A stretch of 64,000 nt of DNA from Acidimicrobiales bacterium (GCA_009843525.1 VYDH01000020.1:62001-126000), one strand, 5' to 3'. Shown: positions 25,822-34,848, counted from the stretch's first letter. Notes: generated by a model not told the origin, from the letters alone. Numbers and translations are program-made.

Positions 25822-26502
25822 TCACGCCCGCAGTTTGTAACCCAGGCCGCGAGCTGTTGCGACGTAGCGCGGGCTGGCTGGATCGTCCTCGATCTTGAGG
25901 CGCAGCCGGCGAACATGCACGTCCACCAAGCGACCGTCGCCGAAGTAGTCGTAGCCCCAGACTCGTTCGAGCAGCTGCTCGCGGCTCAGCACCTTGCCGG
26001 GATTGTCGGACAGTTCGCAGAGCAGCCGGAATTCGGTCTTGGTCAGGTGCAACTCGTCGCCGCCCTTGGTCACGACGCCCTCGTCGGGATAGATCTCGAG
26101 GTCGCCGACGGTTCGTGGCAGGTCACTGCCGTCCACGGTCCGGCTTCGCCTCAGCAGGGCCCTGATGCGTGCCGACAACTCCTTCGGGGCGAAGGGTTTG
26201 GTGAGATAGTCGTCGGCACCGGCTTCTAGCCCGGCGACGACATCCTGGGTGTCATCGCGAGCGGTCACCATGATGATCGGCACGTGGCTGATCCGCCTGA
26301 TGGAGCGGCACAGCTCGAACCCGTCGAGACCGGGCAGCATGATGTCGACGAGCACGACGTCGGTGCCCTCGGGTGTGAATCGCTCGAGGGCCTCCTCGCA
26401 CGACTCGGCCTCGCTTACCTGCCAGCCTTCGTCCTCCAGCGCGAGACGCAGCGCCGTGCGGATCCGCTCGTCGTCTTCGACTGCGAGAACGTTGGTAGTC
26501 AA
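25822..26502 (-). CDS. OmpR/PhoB-family response regulator, MtrA-like
   Basis: The receiver domain (residues 1-120) has the acidic pair Glu9-Asp10, the phosphoacceptor Asp53 in LVDIMLPGLDGFELC, and the conserved Lys in YLTKPF; the C-terminal winged helix reads LHLTKTEFRLLCELSDNPG and ends RGLGYKLRA. Together with the following MtrB-like kinase and lipoprotein this forms an MtrAB-LpqB-like system. Start: TTG at 26502, just before the family's first strand (NVLAVEDDE), with an excellent GGAAGGGAG ribosome binding site about ten bases upstream. An earlier long open frame lies over a separate membrane-protein gene whose stop overlaps this TTG (TTGA). Confidence 0.92.
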   Translation of the reverse strand: MTTNVLAVEDDERIRTALRLALEDEGWQVSEAESCEEALERFTPEGTDVVLVDIMLPGLDGFELCRSIRRISHVPIIMVTARDDTQDVVAGLEAGADDYLTKPFAPKELSARIRALLRRSRTVDGSDLPRTVGDLEIYPDEGVVTKGGDELHLTKTEFRLLCELSDNPGKVLSREQLLERVWGYDYFGDGRLVDVHVRRLRLKIEDDPASPRYVATARGLGYKLRA

Positions 26503-26819
26503 CGCTGTGCTCCCTTCCTGCGGAGCTGTACCGAGGCTTGGTCGGCCCACTCGCTCATGGAACGCAGCACGAGGGCCGCGAGCGCAGCCACCCCGGCCGC
26601 GGCAGCGAGGGCGCCGATCGCCGTTCCGCCCAGCGCCGGGCCGACGCATCCTCCGCTGCACTGCAGAGCACTCGTCGCATATCCCGCGAGGCCACCGCAC
26701 ACAGCCGCAACGACAATCGCTCCGAATGCCAAGGCCCTGGCTAACACCGACGGCAGCGCGGTGGGCGCCGCAGTGAGCCCAATGCCGTCGCCGTCGTCGT
26801 GCATGCTCACCCGCGCCAT
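26499..26819 (-). CDS. Small membrane protein upstream of the response regulator gene
   Basis: A ~106-residue protein with two hydrophobic stretches (LARALAFGAIVVAAVCGGLAG and IGALAAAAGVAALAALVL) joined by a short loop holding two cysteines, LQCSGGCVG, that could form a disulfide or bind metal. The tail SEWADQASVQLRRKGAQR is polar. No family is recognised. It overlaps the regulator start by four bases, so it belongs to the mtrA-like operon and may modify the sensor; that is inference. The start is uncertain: ATG 26819 is used, while GTG 26894 would add 25 polar residues. Confidence 0.5.
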   Translation of the reverse strand: MARVSMHDDGDGIGLTAAPTALPSVLARALAFGAIVVAAVCGGLAGYATSALQCSGGCVGPALGGTAIGALAAAAGVAALAALVLRSMSEWADQASVQLRRKGAQR

Positions 26820-26955
26820 GGTACGGCCGTGCGTGCAGCACGTCGTCAATTGCCCCTTTTCTTCCCGCTCATGTTCCCAGTTTCGATTGGACACGGGCTC
26901 ACGGGCCGCTCGGGCCCGGGGCTCAGCCTCGCGCCTTGCGTGGCAGACTGCGCCA

Positions 26956-27462
26956 ATGCCGCCTGACGTGCATCAATGGGCTGTCGCCGGCGGCATCCTC
27001 GCGCATGGTGATGCCGTGCTCATGGTCAACAACCGTCGCCGCAACGGCAGCACCGACTGGAGCACGCCGGGCGGTGTGGTCGATCCGGGCGAGACCGTGC
27101 TCGGAGCATTGACGCGTGAAGTAGCCGAAGAAACCGGTCTGCAGGTATCGGCCTGGGACGGCCCGCTGTACACCGTCGAGGCAGATGGAAGCGACGGACC
27201 CGGCTGGTTCCTGACGGTCGAGGTGCACGGCGCCGAGCAATGGAGCGGCGATCTGGACATCGCTGATCCCGATGGCATCGTCTTCGATGCCCGGTGGGTA
27301 CGCGTCGGCGAACTCGAAGATCTGCTTACCGGCCAGTACGCATGGATGGCTGAGCCATTGCTGAAGTACCTCGCAGGCAGCGCTCCGCGAGGCCACGTGT
27401 TCCGGTACACGGTGACCGGGGACCATCGCGACGGATTGGTGGTGACGCCGGCCACCTCATGA
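26956..27462 (+). CDS. NUDIX hydrolase
   Basis: A 168-residue member of the NUDIX superfamily, which cleaves nucleoside diphosphates linked to other groups. The full Nudix box is present, from GGVVDPGETVLGALTREVAE to ETG with every required Gly and Glu, and it follows the strand VAGGILAHGDAVLMVNNRR. WARG-type residues after the box (FDARWVRVGEL) resemble MutT/8-oxo-dGTP-type enzymes, but the substrate cannot be fixed. ATG 26956 begins at the domain. Its stop overlaps the ATG of dinB by four bases (ATGA), linking a possible nucleotide-pool cleaner with a translesion polymerase. Confidence 0.88.
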   Translation: MPPDVHQWAVAGGILAHGDAVLMVNNRRRNGSTDWSTPGGVVDPGETVLGALTREVAEETGLQVSAWDGPLYTVEADGSDGPGWFLTVEVHGAEQWSGDLDIADPDGIVFDARWVRVGELEDLLTGQYAWMAEPLLKYLAGSAPRGHVFRYTVTGDHRDGLVVTPATS

Positions 27463-28838
27463 GCCAGCTACAGCGCCGACCGTCGGACGAGCTTGAAACC
27501 GGTGAGCTGCCGATCCTTCATGTCGACATGGACGCGTTCTACGTGGAAGTCGAGCGCATGCGCGATCCATCGCTGATCGGGCGACCCGTGATTGTCGGGG
27601 GATCCGGCAGGAGAGGCGTGGTTGCATCCGCCAGCTACGAAGCCCGGGCAACAGGCGTGCATGCAGCCATGCCGACCGCGCAAGCACGTCGCCTCTGTCC
27701 GTCCGCCATCGTGGTCACGTCGGACTTCTCCGGCTATATCGAAGCCTCATCGGCGATTGCGGAGGTCTTCGAGTCGGTCACACCCCACGTGGAGCCCATC
27801 GCGCTGGATGAGGCCTTCTTGGATGTCTCCGGTGCCCACCGTTTGTTTGGTTCATCGTCAGAGATCGCCTGGCACCTGCGCAACGCCGTACGGGAAGCGG
27901 TGACGCTGGACTGTTCTGTCGGCGTCGCGTCGAACAAGACGCTGGCAAAGCTCGCGTCGGTCGCAGCAAAGCCGGCCGTGCACCCCGATGGACCCCGGCC
28001 AGGGCTCGGCGTCTGTGTGGTCAGCGTCGCGGAGGAGCTGGACTTCCTGCAGGCTCATCGTGTGGAGGCGTTGTGGGGAGTCGGCCCTGTGACGCTCCGT
28101 CGACTGAACAAGATCGATGTCTACACCGTGGGCGACCTGGCGGCTGTGCCGCTGAATCGGCTGGTATCGACTGTCGGTGCAGCGCACGGCGTGCATCTCG
28201 CAGCGCTGGCGCAGGGAATCGACGACCGGCCGGTCCATCGGGGCGGACTCCCGCGTTCGGTGAGTCACGAGCAGACGTTCGAGACCGATCTGACCGGTGC
28301 CGAGCGCGTCCGGGGCGAAGCGGTACGCCTCGCCGATGCCGTCGCATCACGCCTGCGCGCCAACGGGCTGTCGGGGCGAACCGTGACCGTAAAGATCAAG
28401 CATCCCGACTTCTCGTTGCGGACACGAGCACGCACGCTCCCCGAGCCGATCCAGACCGGACATGCGCTTGCCCATGTTGCGCAGCAGCTGATCGGCACGC
28501 TCGATTTCCACAGTGGAATCCGCTTGCTGGGCGTTGCCGTATCGAACCTGGAAGAAACGGCGTCTGCAGAGATGGAGCCCGCGACAAGGTCACTCGACGA
28601 GAGCGAGGCGGCCGCAGCGCAGCCTCATCAGATGGCACTCGACTTGGATCCGCTGCCCGATGCCGCGACTGAGCGTGATGGCGAGACAATTCAGGGACCG
28701 ACCGGTGACACCGAGCTTGACCTCAGGCTGGCAGATGCCCTTGATGCCATCCGAAACCGTTTTGGCCGCTCTGTCATCGCCCACGGCTCAGCAGCTCTGC
28801 GTGATGGCACGCCAGGCGAGCGTCGCTGGGGCCGCTGA
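27459..28838 (+). CDS. dinB: DNA polymerase IV (Y-family, DinB)
   Basis: A translesion DNA polymerase of 459 residues. The palm motifs are HVDMDAFYVEVERM (first metal Asp) and EPIALDEAFLDVSG (Asp-Glu pair), with VASASYEARATGVHAAMP in the fingers and SVGVASNKTLAKLAS with the conserved Lys. A helix-hairpin-helix thumb (LWGVGPVTLRRL) and the little finger domain follow. The C-terminal ~90 residues are less conserved; QMALDLD could be a beta-clamp binding peptide, as such Q-x-x-Leu motifs occur at DinB ends, but this is weak. It overlaps the NUDIX gene. A LexA-type operator was not seen ahead of the pair. Confidence 0.93.
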   Translation: MSQLQRRPSDELETGELPILHVDMDAFYVEVERMRDPSLIGRPVIVGGSGRRGVVASASYEARATGVHAAMPTAQARRLCPSAIVVTSDFSGYIEASSAIAEVFESVTPHVEPIALDEAFLDVSGAHRLFGSSSEIAWHLRNAVREAVTLDCSVGVASNKTLAKLASVAAKPAVHPDGPRPGLGVCVVSVAEELDFLQAHRVEALWGVGPVTLRRLNKIDVYTVGDLAAVPLNRLVSTVGAAHGVHLAALAQGIDDRPVHRGGLPRSVSHEQTFETDLTGAERVRGEAVRLADAVASRLRANGLSGRTVTVKIKHPDFSLRTRARTLPEPIQTGHALAHVAQQLIGTLDFHSGIRLLGVAVSNLEETASAEMEPATRSLDESEAAAAQPHQMALDLDPLPDAATERDGETIQGPTGDTELDLRLADALDAIRNRFGRSVIAHGSAALRDGTPGERRWGR

Positions 28839-28929
28839 GCACATGGCACCTCAAGGGTGCGTGGAAGTAGGGCCGGGCGCGGTCCTACACTGGCAGCAAC
28901 ATCGGCAATACAGCATTTGGAGCCTGTGC

Positions 28930-29307
28930 GTGCCGCTTTCGGAAGACGAACAACGCATCCTGCTCGAGATCGAGAAGGACTTCTACGACACCGATCCCGA
29001 GTTCGCGCGGGAGGTGTCAGAAACCACGCTGACTCGCCACGCGTTGCGCAACATCCGCTGGGCAGTGCTCGGTGGCGTCTTGGGTCTGGTCGGCGTCGGC
29101 CTGGGTCTGCAGGTGCACTTCGCGCTGTCGTTCGTCGCGTTCCTGGTGGTGTTTGGCAGCGCAGTGGTGATCGAGCGCAACGTCCGCAAGATGGGCAGGC
29201 TGGGGATCGAGAAGGTCTCCGATTCGATCGCCAAGCGATCGCGGCCGAGCAATCCGGATTCCTTCGGGGACCGCATGCGACGCCGCTTCCGCAACGACCC
29301 CAGCTAA
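28930..29307 (+). CDS. DUF3040 small membrane protein
   Basis: A 125-residue protein that begins VPLSEDEQRILLEIEKDF, the hallmark of actinobacterial DUF3040 proteins, which continue with a short acidic segment, two membrane helices (here WAVLGGVLGLVGVGLGLQV and FALSFVAFLVVFGSAVVI) and a basic tail (RMRRRFRNDPS). Function is unknown; such genes commonly lie near mraZ or dinB in actinobacteria. GTG 28930 gives the exact conserved start. The end overlaps the stop region of the convergent transglutaminase gene by four bases. Confidence 0.85.
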   Translation: MPLSEDEQRILLEIEKDFYDTDPEFAREVSETTLTRHALRNIRWAVLGGVLGLVGVGLGLQVHFALSFVAFLVVFGSAVVIERNVRKMGRLGIEKVSDSIAKRSRPSNPDSFGDRMRRRFRNDPS

Positions 29308-31568
29308 ACCCTGCCGTTGACGGCTGCTCGGTTCCGGCGGCGGGAACGGGGCCCTGCCGTCAGCGCGGAAGGCCGGCATGCAGTCCCGATGCGATCCCAG
29401 CGGCTGCGCGCAGAGCGGATACGCGCTTCGAGATGCTGTGCATCCAGCCTGGCCTCGGTGACCGTCTGCGGTGGCGGGGGCTCAGCCGCGTACGCAGCCT
29501 CCTGAGCGGCAGCCGCCAACGAGCGCAGCTCGCCTGAATCGATGCGCAGCCGGCGATCGACGCGATCGGCGAATTCGGCGTGCGTCTCGACCGTACGCCT
29601 GTCAATGCCGAGATTGAACAGCGTCTCAGCCACGTCATCCCATGCGGCACCGATCGCAGCGCGTGCATCGTGACGGGCGCGGCGATGGTGCAGCGCCCGG
29701 CGAACCCGCACGGCCGACGGCACGATGATGAGCCAGCCGATCCCGACCGCCAGCACTGCATAGAACGGAACGACGAGCCACTCCGACCAGCTTCCCGTCG
29801 GCGCCTGCGAGCCCTCGAAGTCGAGGACGTCCACGAAGCCTTCGAGATCGCCTGAGAGGCCTTCCAGATCTTCGAGGCCCAGTTCGCCGATGAACCCCGA
29901 GCCCGCTTCGCCGGCCGCTTCAGGATCGCCTGGCACCACTTGCTGGGGCGCCACACCGGTGTAGACGACCGCCCCAGGGGCGCCCCGCCCCGGGGTCGGC
30001 TCGAAGTACACCCAGCGTCCGGCAATCCAGACCTCGGGCCACGCGTGATAGTGCTCACCCCTGACCACGTAGACGCCGTCGATCAGTTCGCCGGGCGTGA
30101 AGCCGACCGCGACTCGCGAGGGCAAGCCGATCGCCCGGGCCATCGCTGCATAGGTACCGGCGAATTGCTCGCAATAGCCGCGCCGCTCGGAGAACAGGAA
30201 CTGTTCCATGCGCTCAGCGTCGTGCCCGCTCGGCACTCTCAACGCGTAGACGAAGTTCTCGAGGAAGAAGTTCTGCAGCGCCAGGGCCTTCGCGTACGGG
30301 CCGGAAGCGTCGGCCGTGATGTCAGCAGCGAGGCCGGCCACGCGCCGGTTGAAGTTGTCTGGCAAGTCCAGGTACTTCTGAGCGATGTCCGCTGGCACGT
30401 CTCCGCTGGCGGCCACCAGCCCTGCGACGGAGGGAACGTCGACGCTCGAGCTGACCGTGTAGGTCATGCCCGATTCCAGCTCGCTGCTGTGCTCGGTGAC
30501 CAAAGTGCCCGTCTCCGGGTCGTACAGCGCCTCGGGGCCGTCGTAGGCGACCGGTTCGTATGCGGCTGGCAGCCAGATGCTGTCGAGCGCGGCGATGGTG
30601 ACCTGCTGGGTGAGCAGCTCGTCGCTGGTTCGTCCGTCCAAGTGCCGGGACGCATCCCCGTAGAGCTGCTCGGATCCCCAGAACGTCCCGTCGAAGCGGC
30701 TGAGGCCCGAAACCCTCCAATACGCAGGCGCATCTGCCTCAACCCGGAACAGCTCGGCACCGGAGGTACCCACCAGGCGGCCTTGGGCATTGACCAGAGG
30801 GCTGATCGTCACCCTCGACGCCGGGGCACTGCCATCGAGATCCTTCCATGAGACGATTGCAGGAGCGTCGCTGCCTGGCAGCAAGGGCACCAGCAGTGCA
30901 GCAACGAGCGCGGCGGGGATGCCCAGGCGCAGTGCCGTGCGCATGGGCACGGTTGCACGCCGCCGGTCGGACGCGCCCACCGGTGTCCGGTCCCCGGTGT
31001 GGTGGATGCCGTGTGCGGCCACGAACGCTGCTGCACAGACGACCATCGCAGCGGCGCTGCGGATTCGCCATGCATCGGTACCCAATGCCCCCACGAAGGC
31101 GAGCACGCAGAAAGCGGGAAGCAGCCCTTGCCCTACCGAGCGCGTACGCAACGCCAGTGCGTCGGCGGCAAAGGCCGCTAGCCAGATGACGGCACCGCCG
31201 ACAAGCAGGAAGCCTGCGGTGGCAGGCGTCGGCGCTTCTACGATGCCGAAGGCGTCCCAGGCCGCGGTCACGTCGGCGGCCGCTTGCCGCAGCGTCTCGG
31301 CGGTGGGAAGCAAGCGCAGCCAGAGTATGTCGGAGTACAGGGCCAGTCCTTCGACGATGATCAGCATCACCGCCGATGCCGTCGCGGCCGCCGCAAGGGG
31401 CCAGCGCTGGCGCCGTGTGACCGCAGCCGAGGCATGGCCGCCCAACGCCATGATGAGCCACAGCGGCGCGAATTCCCAGCTGTCGAACAGGCGGCGGGCG
31501 GTGAGAACCGAGAGCAGCGTCAGCAGCCAGAGCGAAACCTCCACCTGCCACAGGCTCCGCCCTTTCAT
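29304..31568 (-). CDS. Transglutaminase-like membrane protein (TgpA/DUF3488 family)
   Basis: A 754-residue membrane protein. The N-terminal ~220 residues hold about seven membrane helices. The central domain, facing outwards, is a transglutaminase-like cysteine peptidase: RGYCEQFAGTYAAMARAIG with Cys466, EHYHAWPEVW with His508, and YFEPTPG with the acidic third residue. After one more helix (~630) a cytoplasmic DUF4129-like tail of ~110 residues ends in a basic patch. It is the last gene of a MoxR-DUF58-TgpA operon, a very common actinobacterial set without a proved substrate. ATG 31568 overlaps the DUF58 stop by four bases; 15 more residues upstream in frame are not used. Confidence 0.9.
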   Translation of the reverse strand: MKGRSLWQVEVSLWLLTLLSVLTARRLFDSWEFAPLWLIMALGGHASAAVTRRQRWPLAAAATASAVMLIIVEGLALYSDILWLRLLPTAETLRQAAADVTAAWDAFGIVEAPTPATAGFLLVGGAVIWLAAFAADALALRTRSVGQGLLPAFCVLAFVGALGTDAWRIRSAAAMVVCAAAFVAAHGIHHTGDRTPVGASDRRRATVPMRTALRLGIPAALVAALLVPLLPGSDAPAIVSWKDLDGSAPASRVTISPLVNAQGRLVGTSGAELFRVEADAPAYWRVSGLSRFDGTFWGSEQLYGDASRHLDGRTSDELLTQQVTIAALDSIWLPAAYEPVAYDGPEALYDPETGTLVTEHSSELESGMTYTVSSSVDVPSVAGLVAASGDVPADIAQKYLDLPDNFNRRVAGLAADITADASGPYAKALALQNFFLENFVYALRVPSGHDAERMEQFLFSERRGYCEQFAGTYAAMARAIGLPSRVAVGFTPGELIDGVYVVRGEHYHAWPEVWIAGRWVYFEPTPGRGAPGAVVYTGVAPQQVVPGDPEAAGEAGSGFIGELGLEDLEGLSGDLEGFVDVLDFEGSQAPTGSWSEWLVVPFYAVLAVGIGWLIIVPSAVRVRRALHHRRARHDARAAIGAAWDDVAETLFNLGIDRRTVETHAEFADRVDRRLRIDSGELRSLAAAAQEAAYAAEPPPPQTVTEARLDAQHLEARIRSARSRWDRIGTACRPSALTAGPRSRRRNRAAVNGRV

Positions 31569-32758
31569 GTACTCACCGCGTTCGCTTGAGACGATGTCTG
31601 GGCTGCAGCCCACTTGGGTCCCAGCTCGGCGAGCGTGCTGATGTCGACAACTCCCGGACCGCCCGCCGGCAGGGCATCACCAGGTCTGCACACGCGGATG
31701 ACGGTCCTAGACGAAGTGCGCGACCCCGCTGCCGAGATTGCTTCGGCATCTCTCGCCGCATCGAATACGGTGCCCCCGAGCACCACGACCACTGCACCGA
31801 CGGCTGTTGCCGCGGCCGCAGCGAGCGTGCTGCGCAGGGATCCCTGCGCCGATGTGGAGACGTCGGCGAGATGATCGAAGACTTGGGCCAAGCCTTCGCC
31901 CGAGGTCACGAAGCCGGTATCTGCACCCGCCACCGTCAGCAGTCGCAGCGGGTCATGCCGAGTTGCACTGGCGAGCACGACGCTCGCTGCAGCAGATACG
32001 GCAAGCTCGAAGCGCTCGTCGATGAGCGGGCCAGCATCAAAAGCGGTGCTGCGAGTGTCGAGCACCACCGTGACCCGGCTCCGGCGGGGCACTTCGTCTT
32101 CTCGCACCATCGGGCGGCCGAGACGCGCCGTCGAGGGCCAGTGGATGCGACGGACATCGTCGCCGGCGGTGTAATCGCGCAGCGCGTAGAAATCCTCGCC
32201 GATGCGTTGCAAGGTGTGGACGTCAGCAGCAAGGTCCAGCGGCTCAGGCCCGCGAGCCAGGCGAGGCGGCGCCAGTGTCTGCGTTGCCGGATAGACGACC
32301 AGCACCGTCCGCGGGCCTTCGCCGACCCGGGTGCGGGCCAAGCCCAGCGGATCGACGACATCGACCTCCGCTGGTCCGATTTCCAAACGACCCCGGCGTT
32401 GAGTCGGCAGCAGGTACGAGGTGCTCAGACGCTCGGCGGCGAGCAGCGGGCCGACCCCCAAGCGCGCGCCGAGGGTGCCGGTCACCGGGTCGGTGAGCTG
32501 GAGCAGGGGGGCATGGCCGCCTAAGTTCGTGAGGACGAGTTGCACTCGTGCCTTGCCTCCGGCGTGGACGCGCGCAGGTTGGACCGAACGCTGGATCCTG
32601 AGACGGATCCGGCGCGTCCGGGTCCACACCACCGACCCCGAGATCAGTGCGATCCCCGCCAACGCGAGCACCAAGAGCTCGCCCATGCCGAACAGCCGAC
32701 CGGCTCCGGCGGCCACTGCCGAGCCGATCCCGACGGAGGTGCCCCGCCGCGTCAGCAT
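31565..32758 (-). CDS. DUF58 domain protein (von Willebrand A-like)
   Basis: A 397-residue protein: two N-terminal membrane helices (about residues 8-45), a beta-rich domain, and the DUF58 core EDFYALRDYTAGDDVRRIHW followed by STARLGRPMVREDE, then VTVVLDTRS, a degenerate metal-ion-dependent adhesion-like site. In related operons these proteins act with a MoxR ATPase, like a chaperone-plus-VWA pair, to mature or insert an envelope complex; this is family knowledge and not shown here. It lies 13 bases after the MoxR stop and overlaps the next gene by four bases. Confidence 0.88.
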   Translation of the reverse strand: MLTRRGTSVGIGSAVAAGAGRLFGMGELLVLALAGIALISGSVVWTRTRRIRLRIQRSVQPARVHAGGKARVQLVLTNLGGHAPLLQLTDPVTGTLGARLGVGPLLAAERLSTSYLLPTQRRGRLEIGPAEVDVVDPLGLARTRVGEGPRTVLVVYPATQTLAPPRLARGPEPLDLAADVHTLQRIGEDFYALRDYTAGDDVRRIHWPSTARLGRPMVREDEVPRRSRVTVVLDTRSTAFDAGPLIDERFELAVSAAASVVLASATRHDPLRLLTVAGADTGFVTSGEGLAQVFDHLADVSTSAQGSLRSTLAAAAATAVGAVVVVLGGTVFDAARDAEAISAAGSRTSSRTVIRVCRPGDALPAGGPGVVDISTLAELGPKWAAAQTSSQANAVST

Positions 32759-32771
32759 GCAGCCCAGCCTC

Positions 32772-33749
32772 TTAGCCAGCGGTGGGGACAGCGACAGCGT
32801 CGAAGACGTCGCGCAGGGCAGTCTGGGGTGTCAAGCCCTGCAGTTGCGCATCGGCGCTCAGGCGGATCCGGTGACCGAGCACCGGTTCAGCGACAGCCTT
32901 CACATCGTCGGGCACTACGTAGTTCCGACCGGCGGCGAGTGCGCGCGCCTGTGCCACTCGCTGCAGGTCGAGCGTGGCCCGCGGGCTGATGCCCAGCGTG
33001 ATTGTGCCGCGCTGTCGAGAAGCATCGGCAACGGCGACGATGTAGCGGCGCAGCACCGGCGCAACGTGGACTTCGGTCACGGTACGGGTCATCGCCAACA
33101 CCTCGCCGGCGGTGGCAACGGGTTCAAGCGTGATCTCCGTGGTGCCGTCGTGGAGATCGAGCACCTCGACGGCCGAATCCGCATCCGGGTAGCCGATGCT
33201 CACGCGCATCAGGAACCGGTCGAGCTGAGACTCGGGCAATGGGTAGGTGCCCTCGTGCTCGATCGGATTCTGTGTGGCAATCACCATGAATGGCTGACCG
33301 AGCGGCCGTGTTGTGCGATCGGTCGTGACCTGGCGTTCCTGCATTGCTTCGAGCAGAGCCGCCTGCGTCTTCGGCGAAGCCCGGTTGATCTCGTCGACCA
33401 GCACGATGCTGGAGAAGAGTGCGCCAGGACGGAACTCGAATGTGCGCTCGCGCTCATCCCAGACATTGACGCCGATGACGTCCGATGGCAGCACATCCGG
33501 GGTGAATTGGATCCGGCCGAACGGTGCGTCAATCGAGGCTGCGAGCGATTTGGCGAGGCTGGTTTTGCCGACCCCCGGTACGTCTTCGATCAGCAAGTGT
33601 CCATCGCACAGCAAGCACAGCAGCGAGAGCCCGACCGCGTCGGGCTTGCCTCGAATGACCCGCTCCACATTCGCAGCGATGCGCTCGAACGTCTGCCGGA
33701 ATGTCTCGGCGTCGGCCACGTGCGTTTGCGGGGGAGTGTGATTGCGCAC
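32772..33749 (-). CDS. MoxR-family AAA+ ATPase
   Basis: A 325-residue AAA+ ATPase. Walker A GVGKTS at 59-64, Walker B IVLVDEINRASPKTQAALLE, sensor 1 ATQNPIEHEGTYPLPESQ and the arginine finger stretch LDRFLMRV are all intact; the C-terminal lid has ISPRATLDLQRVAQA. It is the first gene of the MoxR-DUF58-TgpA operon and probably remodels the DUF58 partner. The start is not certain: GTG 33749 gives the family's usual N-terminus (about 15 residues before DAETFRQTFERI), while an ATG at 33833 would add 28 residues not typical for the family. Read on the minus strand, divergent from a small gene at 33882. Confidence 0.9.
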   Translation of the reverse strand: MRNHTPPQTHVADAETFRQTFERIAANVERVIRGKPDAVGLSLLCLLCDGHLLIEDVPGVGKTSLAKSLAASIDAPFGRIQFTPDVLPSDVIGVNVWDERERTFEFRPGALFSSIVLVDEINRASPKTQAALLEAMQERQVTTDRTTRPLGQPFMVIATQNPIEHEGTYPLPESQLDRFLMRVSIGYPDADSAVEVLDLHDGTTEITLEPVATAGEVLAMTRTVTEVHVAPVLRRYIVAVADASRQRGTITLGISPRATLDLQRVAQARALAAGRNYVVPDDVKAVAEPVLGHRIRLSADAQLQGLTPQTALRDVFDAVAVPTAG

Positions 33750-33881
33750 GGCGTCTGGCTTTCGGGGCTGGAAGATTCCGTGTAGCCGGCATCTCGGCCG
33801 GGACTCGGAGAACGCTGTGAGGCTACTCAGCATCGCTTCACCGTCACCGTCGCCCCCCGCTGCCGCTTCTAGAGTGGCCCG

Positions 33882-34211
33882 GTGCGCCGAACACGGACTC
33901 CACGCGGCCACCGCATCGGGGCGGCGCTCGCCGCCGTGGCGATGCGCCCGCGGTTGTGGCTCACTGCTGGACGAGCCATGAGGCGGCTGATCCCATCGCG
34001 CTGGTGGGTTCGCCCGCCGTTCCTGCCGGTGCCGCACCGCGACTATGTGCGATTCCGGCTGTTGACCGCCGTGGGTCCTGACAGCAGTGTTGCCGCCGAA
34101 CCCGCTGATCTGATCCAATGGCTGGAATGGTGCCGACACTGGCCTGCCGCTGCTGCGGTGCACCCGTCGCATGAAGCCCGTGATCCTGAGCCGGCACTCC
34201 TGAGGCCGTGA
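33882..34211 (+). CDS. Conserved actinobacterial hypothetical protein upstream of HNH gene
   Basis: A 109-residue basic protein. Its core, AMRPRLWLTAGRAMRRLIP followed by SRWWVRPPFLPVPHRDYVRF and RLLTAVG, is a motif set I recognise from small actinobacterial proteins of unknown function that stand before HNH endonuclease genes, as here. A helical end DLIQWLEWCRHWP follows. No enzyme residues or membrane segment can be seen. The GTG start is at the head of the family region, and the stop lies one base before the HNH gene's ATG. Confidence 0.7.
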   Translation: MRRTRTPRGHRIGAALAAVAMRPRLWLTAGRAMRRLIPSRWWVRPPFLPVPHRDYVRFRLLTAVGPDSSVAAEPADLIQWLEWCRHWPAAAAVHPSHEARDPEPALLRP

Positions 34212-34212
34212 C

Positions 34213-34848
34213 ATGACTTCCGTTCGAACGGTCGCGTACGCGCCCCAGCCAGTCGCCGATGCCGTCAACGGGAATGGTGCGACCAACGGCCATGCGGTCA
34301 TTCGTCATGGGAAGATCTCGCGGCCCCGCACCGTGCTGTCGGAACGGACACTGGTGCTCAATGTCACCTACCAGCCGCTGTCGATCACGACCGTGCGGCG
34401 CGCCCTGCTGCTGGTGCTGGCAGGCAAGGCCGATGTCGTTCACACCAGGCCCGGCAGCATTCGCTCGCCTCGCCTGACGATGTCGGTGCCCTCAGTCGTG
34501 CGGTTGACGTATCACGCACGGGCGCCCTACCGGAGGCGTGCCCCGCTTCACCGACGGGCCGTGTTCGCGCGCGATGCCTACCGCTGCCAGTACTGCGGGA
34601 ACCGGGCCGAGTGCATCGACCACGTCCACCCGCGCAGCCGCGGTGGGAAACACACGTGGGAGAACGTGGTGGCCTGCTGCCGGGCTTGCAACGTGGGCAA
34701 GGGAGACTCGTTGCTGTCAGAGGGCCGGTACAGGCTTCGCCAGACTCCCTACGCCCCCGAGCCTCTCGCCGTAGTGGCGGCGATGCGCAGCGATACTCCC
34801 ACCGAGTGGACCGACTACCTCGGCGACCTACGGCCCCAGCTCGTCTGA
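34213..34848 (+). CDS. HNH endonuclease
   Basis: A 211-residue protein with an HNH nuclease domain: CQYCG (Cys125, Cys128), ECIDHVHPRSRGGKHTWEN (catalytic His137 and the Asn), and CCRACNVGKGD (Cys156, Cys159), the zinc knuckles. The first 100 residues include VLNVTYQPLSITTVRRALLLV and a long basic part, a form seen in the actinobacterial HNH group often found beside restriction-like or housekeeping genes. Which DNA it cuts, and whether it has a role in repair, is not known. Its ATG follows the previous stop by one base, so the two genes form a unit. Confidence 0.88.
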   Translation: MTSVRTVAYAPQPVADAVNGNGATNGHAVIRHGKISRPRTVLSERTLVLNVTYQPLSITTVRRALLLVLAGKADVVHTRPGSIRSPRLTMSVPSVVRLTYHARAPYRRRAPLHRRAVFARDAYRCQYCGNRAECIDHVHPRSRGGKHTWENVVACCRACNVGKGDSLLSEGRYRLRQTPYAPEPLAVVAAMRSDTPTEWTDYLGDLRPQLV

